Shown here: positions 7,437 through 16,899 of the stretch, piece after piece
Layout of the letters: every line of letters starts with the position of its first letter
Numbering within the stretch: position 1 is the first letter of the stretch
Assembly (NCBI RefSeq): GCF_000380985.1
Contig: NZ_KB905693.1
Span: 1 to 64,000 of the forward strand
Direction of reading: 5' to 3'
Origin: Proteiniphilum acetatigenes DSM 18083
GTDB taxonomy: Bacteria > Bacteroidota > Bacteroidia > Bacteroidales > Dysgonomonadaceae
DNA length: 64,000 nucleotides
Program-made: the position numbers and the translations under genes
The notes under the pieces: generated by a model
Database searches by the model: none
Seen by the model: only the letters and a program-made list of their open reading frames with translations
Told to the model about the DNA's origin: nothing

Positions 7437-10400
7437 ATGATTTATCTGCATCGTACATTCATTTTTTTATTTCTGTTGTTCTCTTCACTTTTTGTAGAGG
7501 CACAACAGATCACGGTCACGGGATCGGTCACCGATGAGCATGGGGAACCGCTTGTGGGCGTAACCGTACAAATAAAGGGCAGTACATCCGGTACGGTGAC
7601 CGGCGCTGATGGGGATTTTTCACTGGCAGCTCCTGCCGACGGGGTAATACAATTCTCTTATATAGGATTTACTTCAGTAGAAAAGCCGGTGAGCAGAGAG
7701 TTCATGCAGGTGATGCTGAAAGAAGACCTTATCATGATGGATGAGGTGGTGGTCACCGCGCTGGGCATGAGGAAAGAAAAGAAAGCGTTGGCTTACTCCG
7801 TCACCGAATTGAAAGAAGATGCCTTCCTGGTAAAAAGCCCTGGTCTGGCGGACGGACTGGCGGGGAAAGTAGCCGGTATCAACGTGGTGAAACCCACTAC
7901 CGGCGCTATGGGCTCGACCCGTATCGTCATCCGGGGTAATGGTTCATTCGGCAACAACCAACCGCTCTATATTGTAGACGGTATGCCGATCGACAACAGC
8001 AACTACGGACAACCCGGACTATGGGGTGGCGTGGACGGAGGCGATGGCATCTCGTCTCTTAACAGTGACGATATAGAAAGCATGACCGTGCTGAAAGGCG
8101 GTACGGCTGCGGCTCTTTACGGTTCCCGCGCTGCCAACGGGGCCATTGTCATCACGACTAAAAAGGGAAAGAAAGGGAGAACCTCCGTCGAGTTAACCAG
8201 TTCCTATACTTTAGATACTCCCATCGTCAGCTATTCCGACTTTCAGCAGGAATATGGCCATGGGCTGTCGGGTACCGTTCCCACAAGCGTCGAAATGGCG
8301 AAACTTAGCGGTCCCAGCAGTTGGGGCGGTCGCCTGGACGGCTCCAGCGTGATTCAGTTCGATGGGGTGGAGCGTCCCTATACCAATGTAGGGAAAAATA
8401 ATATCCGCAATTTCTACAACAATGCCTGGGCACTGAATAATACCCTCTCCATATCGGGCGGCAGTGAAAATATCCAATACCGCGTTGCTTTCGGCGATCA
8501 GCGGTATAACGATCTTTATCCAAATTCAAAACTGGAACGTAACAACGGTTCCATCAACTTATCGGCACAATTAAGCCCCAGGATCACGATGCAGGCACAT
8601 ATGATGTATATGCGCGAACGGGTGCTGAACCGCCAGAATGTGAACGACTACTCAAGTAACGGTAATGTGCTACTCTGGACCCTGCCGCCAAGTATCGACG
8701 TACGTACACTTTCGCCGGCAGTGGATGCAAACGGCAACGAACTGCTTTTATCGGATATCTATGTTTATTTCGCCAATCCCTATTTCGTAGCTTACCACCG
8801 TCGCCAGCAAGATGCGAAAGACCGTCTCTTCGGCACCTTTTCGTTACAATACGACATCAACGACCAATGGTACCTGCGCGGACGGGCAGGAGGCGATATG
8901 ATCTATCGTCGCCATGAATCGGTAACACCCAAAGGAACCGGCTACGATAAGGACGGATATATGGGTGCAGGTTCTTCATTCGGAGGCGAGATGAATATCG
9001 AAGGATTACTGGGATTCAATAATAATTTTAATGAAGAGTGGTCGTTACATGCTTTTGCGGGGTGGAACAGTATGATCACCTGGAACGAATCGGTAAGCGC
9101 CAGCGGAAGCCGATTCATTCAGCCCGATTTTCATGTGCTGGGCAATACACAAACAACCAGCGGAGGACAATGGCGCTCCGAAAACTATATCAATTCATTG
9201 TTTGGGCAAGCCGAGTTGTCGTACCGGAATATGCTGTACCTTACCCTTTCCGGAAGGAACGACTGGTTCTCCGCCCTCTCACTGAAAGGTAAAACCACGC
9301 CCAACAATATCTTTTACCCCTCGACCGGTTTGGGATTTATTGCCAGTGAGGCTTTCAATTTACCCTCTTTCATCTCGTTCTGGAAACTCAGGGGAGCCTG
9401 GTCGCAATCGGGTGGTGCAGTAGGTCCTTATAATCTTGCCCTCACTTATGGCTATGGCGAATCGATCAACGGTTATCCGACCGGACATGTAAACAGTTCA
9501 ACTATTCCCAATCTCAACCTGAAACCGCTGACCTCGATATCCTATGAAGCGGGAACCGATATCCGCTTCTTTGACAACCGTATCGGACTCGATGCCACCT
9601 ATTATATCAGGAATACCCGTGACGATATTGTTTCAGCACAGATCTCATCCGGTTCGGGATATAACAATGTGCTTATCAATGCAGGGAAGATAGAGAACAA
9701 GGGAGTTGAACTGTTACTGACGGGCACACCGGTCAGAACCAAAACATTCAGTTGGGATGCATCGCTCAATTTCTCGTATAACAAAAGTAAGATCGTGCAT
9801 ATCACCGATAATGTGAACAGCTTTATCGTGGCTACCAGCCGTACCGGAGCAGCAGGAGACGAAGGAAGTCCCGCCTTTATTTACCAGGAGGTGGGTGAAC
9901 CCTACGGTATTATCAAAGGATATTCATTCCAACGGGATGAAAACGGCGAGATCATTTTCGACCGGAATGGTTATCCCCGCAAAGGAGAAATCAAAAAGTT
10001 GGGGGTTGGTGTTCATCCTTACACTGCAGGATTCAACAATTCCTTCACTTATCGGAACTTTCACCTCAACATGTTGATCGACGGTAAATTCGGTGGCAGC
10101 ATGTTTTCCGGAACCAACGATATGGCCTATTTCCTGGGAACACACAAAGGCACTCTTCCGGGGAGAGAGGAAGGCGTTGTCGGCAAAGGTGTCAAATCGG
10201 ACGGATCGCCTAATGACAAGAGCGTGCCGGCGATGGAATACTATATGTATCTTGCCAACAATATCTCGGAAGCTTTTGTATATGATGCCTCGTTCGTTAA
10301 ATTAAGGGAAGTGTCGCTGGGATATTCGTTCCCCGAAACGATAAGCAGCAAACTCGGACTTTCGCAGCTCACCCTGTCGATTGTCGGACGAAATCTGGCT

Positions 10401-10529
10401 ACACTTTACGACAAGATCCCGATGGTCGATCCCGAATCGGGATATTCGAGCGGAAATGCGCAAGGGTTAGAGCAATGGGGACTACCCGCTACCCGCAGTT
10501 GGGGATTTAACCTGAATGTGAAATTTTAA
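7437..10529 (+). CDS. SusC/RagA-family TonB-linked outer-membrane transporter
   Basis: The start was set at ATG 7437, which gives a signal peptide (MIYLHRTFIFLFLLFSSLFV...AQ); the open frame further upstream lies over the promoter. The product has 1030 residues. After the signal come a carboxypeptidase D-like regulatory domain (ITVTGSVTDEHGEPLVGVTV), the SusC signature DEVVVTALGMRKEKKALAYS, a plug domain with LYIVDGMPID and AALYGSRAANGAIVITTKKG, and a 22-strand barrel ending in Phe (NLNVKF). It forms the gated pore that imports glycan fragments with its SusD partner, which starts 16 bp downstream. It belongs to the GH43-SusC-SusD-GH5 locus. Confidence 0.95.
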   Translation: MIYLHRTFIFLFLLFSSLFVEAQQITVTGSVTDEHGEPLVGVTVQIKGSTSGTVTGADGDFSLAAPADGVIQFSYIGFTSVEKPVSREFMQVMLKEDLIMMDEVVVTALGMRKEKKALAYSVTELKEDAFLVKSPGLADGLAGKVAGINVVKPTTGAMGSTRIVIRGNGSFGNNQPLYIVDGMPIDNSNYGQPGLWGGVDGGDGISSLNSDDIESMTVLKGGTAAALYGSRAANGAIVITTKKGKKGRTSVELTSSYTLDTPIVSYSDFQQEYGHGLSGTVPTSVEMAKLSGPSSWGGRLDGSSVIQFDGVERPYTNVGKNNIRNFYNNAWALNNTLSISGGSENIQYRVAFGDQRYNDLYPNSKLERNNGSINLSAQLSPRITMQAHMMYMRERVLNRQNVNDYSSNGNVLLWTLPPSIDVRTLSPAVDANGNELLLSDIYVYFANPYFVAYHRRQQDAKDRLFGTFSLQYDINDQWYLRGRAGGDMIYRRHESVTPKGTGYDKDGYMGAGSSFGGEMNIEGLLGFNNNFNEEWSLHAFAGWNSMITWNESVSASGSRFIQPDFHVLGNTQTTSGGQWRSENYINSLFGQAELSYRNMLYLTLSGRNDWFSALSLKGKTTPNNIFYPSTGLGFIASEAFNLPSFISFWKLRGAWSQSGGAVGPYNLALTYGYGESINGYPTGHVNSSTIPNLNLKPLTSISYEAGTDIRFFDNRIGLDATYYIRNTRDDIVSAQISSGSGYNNVLINAGKIENKGVELLLTGTPVRTKTFSWDASLNFSYNKSKIVHITDNVNSFIVATSRTGAAGDEGSPAFIYQEVGEPYGIIKGYSFQRDENGEIIFDRNGYPRKGEIKKLGVGVHPYTAGFNNSFTYRNFHLNMLIDGKFGGSMFSGTNDMAYFLGTHKGTLPGREEGVVGKGVKSDGSPNDKSVPAMEYYMYLANNISEAFVYDASFVKLREVSLGYSFPETISSKLGLSQLTLSIVGRNLATLYDKIPMVDPESGYSSGNAQGLEQWGLPATRSWGFNLNVKF

Positions 10530-10545
10530 TTAAGGGAAACAAATT

Positions 10546-12054
10546 ATGAAACTATACAGAACTCTTTTCATTGCATTATCGTCTCTGTTTCTTCTCTCCT
10601 GCGACTTCGAAGAGAAGAACATCAATCCCAACAACAGCAGCACGATTGAACCGGGACCATTGCTGACTTACAGTCAATTTTACACCAGTAACGAAGGGCT
10701 TGCCAAAAGAACCCAGATCGGTTACTGCATGATGATGGTGCAACAGACCGCTTCGTTGGAGCGAGATGAAATGGCCGGAGATAAATATCTTGAAACGGAG
10801 ATGCTGGGCGTATTCTTTACCGAGGTTTTCGCATCAAGCATCAAAAACGTCCAGGAACTGATCAACAGGACACAAGACGATGAGTCGTTGGTAAATACGT
10901 ATGCTGTCGGTTTGATCTGGAAATCATACCTCTTTCACCGTATCACCGATCTGTACGGGGATATTCCCTATTCCGAAGCAGGGAACGGATATGTTACCCA
11001 AAATTTTTATCCCGGATATGACCCGCAAAAAGATATCTATACCGGTCTGGTTGCCGAAATTGAGAAAGGAATTTCTTTGCTGGATCATCAGAAACCCGGT
11101 ATACAGGGCGATATTATTTATCAGGGAGATATCGACAAATGGAAACGGTTTGGCAACTCATTGTTGTTACGACTGGGGATGCGGATGGAAAAGGGTAATC
11201 CCGATTTGACCCGTTCAGTAGTCACGAAAGCGGTTCAGAATGGCGTGATGCAGGAAACCGGTGATATATGTATGGTACAACACTCGACAGCAAAACCGGC
11301 AACAGAAAACCCGGTAGGATCCGTATTCAAAAGCCATGGATTGGTAAACAGCGGGGCAGTAAAGATCAGCAGAACATTCATGAACCATCTACAGAAGACC
11401 AACGATCCCCGTATCAGGGTATATTGTGCGCTGCCTGATGGGAATAACGATCCTGCCGACCAGAAAGGGTTACCCAATGGTTATGACATTTTGAGCATAT
11501 ATGAAGGTGAACCGGGTTATACCTCACTCGCCGACTATTCAACGCTTAATCCGGCAACTCTTCTTCAACTTGACGCCCCGGCGATCCACATGACCTATGC
11601 CGAAGTGGAACTGCTGAAAGCGGAAGCGATCCTGAAAGGATGGATAAGCGGGAATGCCGGAGAGAGTTACCAAAAGGCCGTCCGCTCATCAATGGAACAA
11701 CAGGCCTACTACGGGGCACAGGGAATTATAGAAGAAACGGAGATAGAGGAATACCTCAATCAGGATCTCTTTGGCAAAGCACCTACACTTGAGTCCAGGC
11801 TCAATGTATTGGGCAGTGAATTCTGGGTAGCCACTTTCCTGAATGGCTATGAAAGCTATGCCAACTGGCGGCGTACGGGATACCCGGTACTGTTTCCGGT
11901 TTCTTTCAGCGGAAGTCCCAACCAGGGCCGTATCCCACGTCGTTTCACCTATCCTACCGAAGAGTACAGCGTGAATCCCCAAAATGTGCAGGAAGCTGTT
12001 GAACGACAGGGAGCCGATGCTCTTTCCACACGTATATGGTGGGATAAGGAATAG
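10546..12054 (+). CDS. SusD/RagB-family lipoprotein (SusD-like 2 type)
   Basis: The 502-residue protein has lipoprotein signal MKLYRTLFIALSSLFLLSC and begins NINPNNSSTIEPGPLLTYSQ, typical of the SusD-like family with TPR-type helices. The helical signature (YAVGLIWKSYLFHRITDLYG, DIPYSEA) and a C-terminal region with NGYESYANWRRTGYPVL fit the variant SusD group. It sits on the cell surface as the lid of the SusC transporter encoded just upstream and binds the target glycan or glycolipid headgroup. The GH5 gene follows. No truncation is seen. Confidence 0.92.
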   Translation: MKLYRTLFIALSSLFLLSCDFEEKNINPNNSSTIEPGPLLTYSQFYTSNEGLAKRTQIGYCMMMVQQTASLERDEMAGDKYLETEMLGVFFTEVFASSIKNVQELINRTQDDESLVNTYAVGLIWKSYLFHRITDLYGDIPYSEAGNGYVTQNFYPGYDPQKDIYTGLVAEIEKGISLLDHQKPGIQGDIIYQGDIDKWKRFGNSLLLRLGMRMEKGNPDLTRSVVTKAVQNGVMQETGDICMVQHSTAKPATENPVGSVFKSHGLVNSGAVKISRTFMNHLQKTNDPRIRVYCALPDGNNDPADQKGLPNGYDILSIYEGEPGYTSLADYSTLNPATLLQLDAPAIHMTYAEVELLKAEAILKGWISGNAGESYQKAVRSSMEQQAYYGAQGIIEETEIEEYLNQDLFGKAPTLESRLNVLGSEFWVATFLNGYESYANWRRTGYPVLFPVSFSGSPNQGRIPRRFTYPTEEYSVNPQNVQEAVERQGADALSTRIWWDKE

Positions 12055-12140
12055 CTACCGCTGAATACCGGAGAAAAGGTATGTCACACCGGAATAAGGA
12101 TCAGGGAAAATCAAAAACACGAAATTTCAGACAAACAGAT

Positions 12141-13703
12141 ATGTATTCATCATCATTCAAATCCATCGTTATATTTACCATAGTAATAAGCTTTATCGGC
12201 TGCAGGCAAAACAGCTCCATTGACGGTTATCTCTCCATCGACAACGGGCGTTTTGTGGACAGCAAGGGACGTACCGTCATATTAAATGGCATCAATTACG
12301 TCACCAAACATCCGGAGCAATATTTTAAAAATGACAATGATGATGAGATCTTTCGTCAATTTCGCAACCAGGGGTTCAACTGTGTCCGCTTCGGCATGTC
12401 GTGGCGCGGCATAGAGCCGGAACCTGGGAAAATAAACGAAGCCTATCTGAAAGAGATCGACAAAAGGGTCAAACTGGCCGAAGAAAACGGTATATGGCTG
12501 ATCCTCGATATGCATCAGGATCTCTATGGAGGCAAATACGGAAACGGCGCCCCCGACTGGGCAACCATAGACGATGGACTTCCGCACGACAGAGGTGATG
12601 TATGGAGTGATGCCTACCTGGTAAGCCCTGCCATTCACCGGGTATTCGATAACTTCTGGAAAAACACGCCGGCACCGGACGGTATAGGCATTCAGGATCA
12701 CTATATCTTTGTCTGGAAAACCCTTGCCAAGCGTTATGCCAACTCACCTGCCGTGGCTGGATTCGATATTATGAACGAACCCTTTACAGGGTCGGAAAGC
12801 AGTGCCATCCTTGAAAAGTTACTGGGTACCTACGGTGAGATCGTGGCTGAGCAAACCGGGGAACCAGTCAAGTTGAATGATATGCTGGATATGTGGGGAG
12901 ATGAACAATCGAGGACTGAAGCGCTCAAAACATTCGACAATAAAGCTCATTACCGCAGGATCACGGAAAGTGCTTATGAAGACCTGAAATCATTTGAACA
13001 AGGTGCTTTAAGCCAATTCTATCAGCGGGTGCGCGATGCTATCCGCGAGGTAAACAAACAGCATATCATTTTTCTTGAACATTCTTACTTCTCCAATCTG
13101 GGAGTGAAAAGCAGCTTCCTGGTGCCGACCGACAAGCAGGGAAATCCCGATCCTCTTATCGCTTATGCTCCGCATGGTTACGATCTTGTCACCGATACCG
13201 ATGCGGCTGACTCACCCGGTTACCAACGCGTGGAGCACATCTTTGAGCAAATTTTCGAAGCAGGAAAAGAAAAACAGATACCGGTAGTTGTAGGCGAATG
13301 GGGGGCCTTCTACATGGGAAGAGACTACCGCCAACCGGCCGAACATCTGATCGGTATCTTCGAACAGGCACAGGCAGGGCAAACCTACTGGGCTTACTGG
13401 GACAATATCGATACACAGGATTATTTTCCTACTCTCTCCCGTCACTACCCGATGCGCGTAAACGGGCAATTACTTCATTACAGGAACCACTTCCACGAAA
13501 ACCTCTTCGAATGTGAATGGCAGGAAGAGGATGAATCTAAAATACCGACCCGTATTTTTATTCCGGATCTGGAAAAAGTGAAAGAGCAAATCAAACTCCA
13601 CCCCGTTTCAGACATTACCTTCCACCCGTTAGAAGGAAGTCCCGCAGGATATATGGATATCGAGGTAACGGGAGAAACCAGAAAACTGGTTATTGCTTAC
13701 TGA
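12141..13703 (+). CDS. GH5-family lipoprotein, endoglycoceramidase-like
   Basis: ATG 12141 (MYSSSFKSIVIFTIVISFIG, then Cys) gives a lipoprotein signal; the frame is open to 12081, but that N-terminus is hydrophilic and not needed. The 520-residue product has a GH5 TIM barrel with VILNGINYVTK, GFNCVRFGMSWRGIEPEPG, LILDMHQDLYGGKYGNGAPD, the acid/base Glu in AGFDIMNEPF and the nucleophile Glu in VVVGEWGAF. The MHQDLY...GAPDWA stretch and the C-terminal beta domain resemble bacterial endoglycoceramidases, which release the whole glycan from glycosphingolipids. It is the last gene of the SusC/SusD locus. Family GH5 is certain; the glycolipid substrate is inferred. Confidence 0.8.
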   Translation: MYSSSFKSIVIFTIVISFIGCRQNSSIDGYLSIDNGRFVDSKGRTVILNGINYVTKHPEQYFKNDNDDEIFRQFRNQGFNCVRFGMSWRGIEPEPGKINEAYLKEIDKRVKLAEENGIWLILDMHQDLYGGKYGNGAPDWATIDDGLPHDRGDVWSDAYLVSPAIHRVFDNFWKNTPAPDGIGIQDHYIFVWKTLAKRYANSPAVAGFDIMNEPFTGSESSAILEKLLGTYGEIVAEQTGEPVKLNDMLDMWGDEQSRTEALKTFDNKAHYRRITESAYEDLKSFEQGALSQFYQRVRDAIREVNKQHIIFLEHSYFSNLGVKSSFLVPTDKQGNPDPLIAYAPHGYDLVTDTDAADSPGYQRVEHIFEQIFEAGKEKQIPVVVGEWGAFYMGRDYRQPAEHLIGIFEQAQAGQTYWAYWDNIDTQDYFPTLSRHYPMRVNGQLLHYRNHFHENLFECEWQEEDESKIPTRIFIPDLEKVKEQIKLHPVSDITFHPLEGSPAGYMDIEVTGETRKLVIAY

Positions 13704-13758
13704 TCCCGTTCCCCTCCATACTTCACTATACTTAATTTCGTTTTTCAAAAAAAATGCT

Positions 13759-13766
13759 TATTTTTG
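13759..13766 (+). promoter_or_regulatory. -7 element (TATTTTTG) before the LytTR regulator
   Basis: It matches TAnnTTTG and lies 28 bp before the GTG start at 13794. A -33 TTG is not clear. Confidence 0.45.
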
Positions 13767-13793
13767 TGAGAAAAGAAAAACGGAAATGATCAC

Positions 13794-14648
13794 GTGAAAG
13801 CACTTCGTCATATAGCAAAACAGGCATGTCAACCTTTTCGATTGCTTGCAACACTCAAACAACGCATGGTGTTCGCAAGCGGCATGTTTGTCTTTAGCCT
13901 TCTTTTTCTATTGTTATTTATTCCGTTTAATATAACCGAATGGATCGTCTACACCTCTCCCTTTAAAGTGTTGCAACTACCGGGATTAGGGGTTATTGTC
14001 GGCATTCTTATTTATATCTCCCAGCTTCTCCAATATTTCTTATTCCGAAACAAACAACTCAAAGTATATCATATACTTATAGGATTCTTTATCGATACTG
14101 TTATGATAAGTATCCCCTTAAGTATATTGTATTCCATACCGGCAAACAGTTTTTGGATCGAATTCAGGCAAACAATGGCTATTGTTGTGCCACTGGCATT
14201 ATTATGGTACATACTGGGAATCAGCCTGATGACTTTGTGGAATAATTATTACAACAAAGAAATTTCCATATCCCGACAGGAAGACCTAAAACCAACCATA
14301 CAAGTCGACCGTATCAATATCAAAGATGGAAACGGTCAGTTGCGATTATCGCTGCGTCCCGAAGATCTGATCTATTTTGAATCCGCCGACAATTATGTAA
14401 TTGTCTTTTTCCGGAAAAATCAACGTATCAGCCGGGAAGTAGTAAGGAATTCGTTGAAGAATATAGAAACCGACCTGAACGCATACAATTGTGTAAGATG
14501 TCATCGCTCTTTTATTGTGAACATAGCCAATGTGACAGCAATCAAGAAAAAAGGGCGTTCCTACATCATTGAACTGGATGGTATTGATAGCCCCATTCCT
14601 ATTTCGAGAGGCTATGTAAAGATCGTCAATGACCTCCTTAACCCCTGA
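13794..14648 (+). CDS. Membrane-anchored LytTR-domain transcription regulator
   Basis: The 284-residue protein starts at a GTG (13794). Four hydrophobic helices are visible between residues ~30 and 150 (for example MFVFSLLFLLLFIPF, VIVGILIYISQLLQYFLF, MAIVVPLALLWYILGISLM). Residues ~180-284 form a LytTR DNA-binding domain: EDLIYFESADNYVIVFF, the NCVRCHRSFIVN core and ISRGYVKIV. It is thus a one-component regulator held in the inner membrane. It stands alone between the GH5 gene and a BACON lipoprotein gene with its own promoter, so its targets are unknown; the neighbouring lipoprotein genes are candidates. Confidence 0.88.
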   Translation: MKALRHIAKQACQPFRLLATLKQRMVFASGMFVFSLLFLLLFIPFNITEWIVYTSPFKVLQLPGLGVIVGILIYISQLLQYFLFRNKQLKVYHILIGFFIDTVMISIPLSILYSIPANSFWIEFRQTMAIVVPLALLWYILGISLMTLWNNYYNKEISISRQEDLKPTIQVDRINIKDGNGQLRLSLRPEDLIYFESADNYVIVFFRKNQRISREVVRNSLKNIETDLNAYNCVRCHRSFIVNIANVTAIKKKGRSYIIELDGIDSPIPISRGYVKIVNDLLNP

Positions 14649-14725
14649 CCGTTTACCCATTCGTCTCATTTATCCCCGTATAAGTCTTTATACCCCTGAA
14701 AACAGTTTTTATCCATAGCTATCCT

Positions 14726-14733
14726 TAATTTTG
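14726..14733 (+). promoter_or_regulatory. -7 element (TAATTTTG) before the BACON lipoprotein gene
   Basis: It matches TAnnTTTG and lies 35 bp before ATG 14769. No clear -33 TTG is seen at the usual spacing. Confidence 0.45.
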
Positions 14734-14768
14734 CTCCAAGCGAATATATTATTTAAATTTTAAGATCT

Positions 14769-15458
14769 ATGAAGAAATTACTGTTTTCAATGTCGCTGCT
14801 TGTTATCCTGGCAGCTTGTGGTAAGGAAGAGCCGCCTATACCGGCACTTCAGGTATCTCCCGGTCAGATAGAGATGGAATCCGCGGGTGGAGATAAAGAT
14901 GTAACCGTTACGGCCAATATCAACTGGACGGCATCGTCCGGAGCGAGTGACTGGTGTACCGTGAGTCCGGCATCGGGATCGAATAACGGCAGCTTTAAAG
15001 TGACAGTAAAACCGAATACTACACTTAGCGCCCGTGAAACCGAGATTACCGTGAAAGGTGAAAACCTCGAGAAAAAGATCACGGTTACCCAGGATGCTGC
15101 CTCAAAAGAAGAATTGCTTTCGGGCTCCACATGGGAGATGACAAGACAGGGAAGCGGCATTTCCGATTATGACGATCTGGTGGGTACGACTATCGAGTTT
15201 AAAGCCGATAAAAAAGCGGTTGCCACCCTTCATCTTGATCTTGGAGATCTTGGAACGATAGAGAAAATTGAAGGAACCTGGAGATTGGACGGTGAAACCT
15301 TTATTATTGAAGGAGATATTATTCCTGGGCTATCTGCAAAACTCACCTTTGAAATCAAACAGATGACGGAATTGGTGATGGAATGCCAGATGAATACTCC
15401 CGATCTGCCGGGGATGCTTCCTACCGACGGAATCCCTGTGGTATTTAAAAAGAAATAA
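14769..15458 (+). CDS. BACON-domain lipoprotein with lipocalin-like C-terminus
   Basis: The 229-residue protein has lipoprotein signal MKKLLFSMSLLVILAAC. Residues ~25-108 form a BACON domain: LQVSPGQIEMESAGGDKDVT, NINWTASSG, WCTVSPASGSNNGSFKVTV, ARETEITVKG and ITVTQDA. Residues ~115-229 (LSGSTWEMTRQGSG, GTWRLDGETFIIEG, TELVMECQM) resemble the lipocalin-like domain often joined to lipoproteins in Bacteroidota. BACON domains are proposed to bind carbohydrate or mucin. A strong terminator follows, so this is a single-gene unit. Confidence 0.8.
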   Translation: MKKLLFSMSLLVILAACGKEEPPIPALQVSPGQIEMESAGGDKDVTVTANINWTASSGASDWCTVSPASGSNNGSFKVTVKPNTTLSARETEITVKGENLEKKITVTQDAASKEELLSGSTWEMTRQGSGISDYDDLVGTTIEFKADKKAVATLHLDLGDLGTIEKIEGTWRLDGETFIIEGDIIPGLSAKLTFEIKQMTELVMECQMNTPDLPGMLPTDGIPVVFKKK

Positions 15459-15510
15459 CCGGATAATGAATATCCGGATATCAATTTGTCAATAAGAAAC
15501 GGATGATGAC

Positions 15511-15546
15511 CCGGGGTGTGGATGAATTCCGCACTCCGGTTTTTTG
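15511..15546 (+). terminator. Rho-independent terminator after the BACON gene
   Basis: An 11-bp stem CCGGGGTGTGG / CCGCACTCCGG (with G-U pairs) around a 7-nt loop is followed by TTTTTTG. Confidence 0.8.
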
Positions 15547-15817
15547 TAATGTAATACCCTAAAATAGATTATCCCGTTCATTAAAAAATTCCAGCCAGGA
15601 TGCTCCCGGATTGTGACCGTCCTCTCCTTCCGGTTTATCTAAAACTCTGTTAACCTAAGGAATAAACAGATTTTTAAGGCCTTTTAAACCTTTTATGCCT
15701 TTATTTGTTCTAATGGCAAACCAAAGCCGATTAAACAATAAAGCATCTCCTCCACGATGAGGTTTTGCTCAATGAGTTCATCGACTTTCAATATCAAATT
15801 AAACCAAAATTATAATT
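15547..15817. other. Intergenic region before the ecotin gene
   Basis: No ORF, RNA gene or convincing -33/-7 pair is seen. The sequence is ordinary AT-rich spacer. Confidence 0.3.
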
Positions 15818-16726
15818 ATGAAGGTTACTTTTTTAACAAAACAGCTACCTGTTTTATTATTCATTGTACTCTTTTCTGCTGCCTGCGGAAGTAAAAAAAC
15901 AGGATCTATGAGCAATGTAGCACCAGCACAGACATTAGACGGATATCAGGCACATGCATTGTCCGTCGTCTCCCCGAAACAGGGATCCTTTGACCAGCCG
16001 GTAAAGATTGAGATCGTTCCCGGAAAAACAATGGAAGTAGATTGTAATCACCACTCTCTGATGGGTGAATTTACAGAAAAATCATTAAGTGATGGCAATA
16101 GTTACTATGTTTTTGAGTCGAACGGACAAGCAACATCTACCTTGATGGCTTGCCCTGATAATACCAAACGTATGGAATTCGTGCAGGGACAGAGTATCTT
16201 TATTGACAACATCAATGCTATTCCACCCGTCGTATTTACTTCGGAGGGAATAGAGATAAAACAACGGAATTGGAATTCCTCCACTCCTTATGCAATAGAA
16301 AAGGAGTTCAACCATACCGTTGAAACGGAAGCGACCAGCGCACTCAAGGCATATCCCGAATCATTGGAAGGATACGACCGTTATGTGCTGTTCCTGCCTG
16401 AAATAAAAAATTCGCAGAAAGAGCGTAAGGTGGAAATTATTCCCGGTGTAACAACAGAGGTCGACTGCAATAAGCACGGATTGACCGGAACTTTCGTTGA
16501 AAAAAATGTCGATGGATGGGGTTACAGTTACCTTATCTTTAATTCGGATGGAGGTGTAGTTTCCACACTGATGGCCTGTCCCGATGATACCCGCCGCACA
16601 GAACTGGTTACCGGAGCTACTCACCTGATGAACTACAACAGCCGCCTGCCAGTAGTGGTATTCATCCCGAAAAAAGATAATTTCTCCGTACAGTACAGAG
16701 TCTGGGAAGCTGGTGAACTGAAATAA
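15818..16726 (+). CDS. Lipoprotein with two tandem ecotin (serine protease inhibitor) domains
   Basis: The 302-residue protein has lipoprotein signal with Cys23 in FSAAC. Two ecotin domains follow. Domain 1 (~42-152) has MEVDCNHHSLMGEF, STLMACPD and PPVVFTSEGIEIKQRNW. Domain 2 (~178-302) has TEVDCNKHGLTGTFVEKN, GWGYSYLIF, STLMACPD, NYNSRLPVVVFIP and VQYRVWEAGE, very close to E. coli ecotin. The disulfide cysteines (76/112 and 217/254) are present in both, and the P1 position aligned with Met84 of E. coli ecotin is Leu109 and Leu251. Ecotin normally has one domain (~142 residues) and works as a dimer; here the two are fused and membrane-anchored. A terminator follows. The expected role is to protect the cell against host or competitor serine proteases. 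Confidence 0.9.
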   Translation: MKVTFLTKQLPVLLFIVLFSAACGSKKTGSMSNVAPAQTLDGYQAHALSVVSPKQGSFDQPVKIEIVPGKTMEVDCNHHSLMGEFTEKSLSDGNSYYVFESNGQATSTLMACPDNTKRMEFVQGQSIFIDNINAIPPVVFTSEGIEIKQRNWNSSTPYAIEKEFNHTVETEATSALKAYPESLEGYDRYVLFLPEIKNSQKERKVEIIPGVTTEVDCNKHGLTGTFVEKNVDGWGYSYLIFNSDGGVVSTLMACPDDTRRTELVTGATHLMNYNSRLPVVVFIPKKDNFSVQYRVWEAGELK

Positions 16727-16753
16727 TCACAATAGATCTGCCACAAAAAATTT

Positions 16754-16800
16754 CCCCGGGGAGTTGTTCAAAGTGATGAACAATTCTTCGGGGATTTTTT
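16754..16800 (+). terminator. Rho-independent terminator after the ecotin gene
   Basis: A long imperfect stem (CCCCGGGGAGTTGTTCA with TGAACAATTCTTCGGGG, including G-U pairs) is followed by ATTTTTT. Confidence 0.8.
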
Positions 16801-16899
16801 ACAATCATAGTCATATTAAAATACTATCGATACCAACTCTACACTCACGGCCTATCCCGACCGGTCTACAAGGTCAAACAAAGCCAAAATGAAAGGATA

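Noticed and set aside
12081-12140. Longer start of the GH5 gene
   Set aside because: The extra 20 residues are hydrophilic and would hide the lipoprotein signal that starts at 12141.
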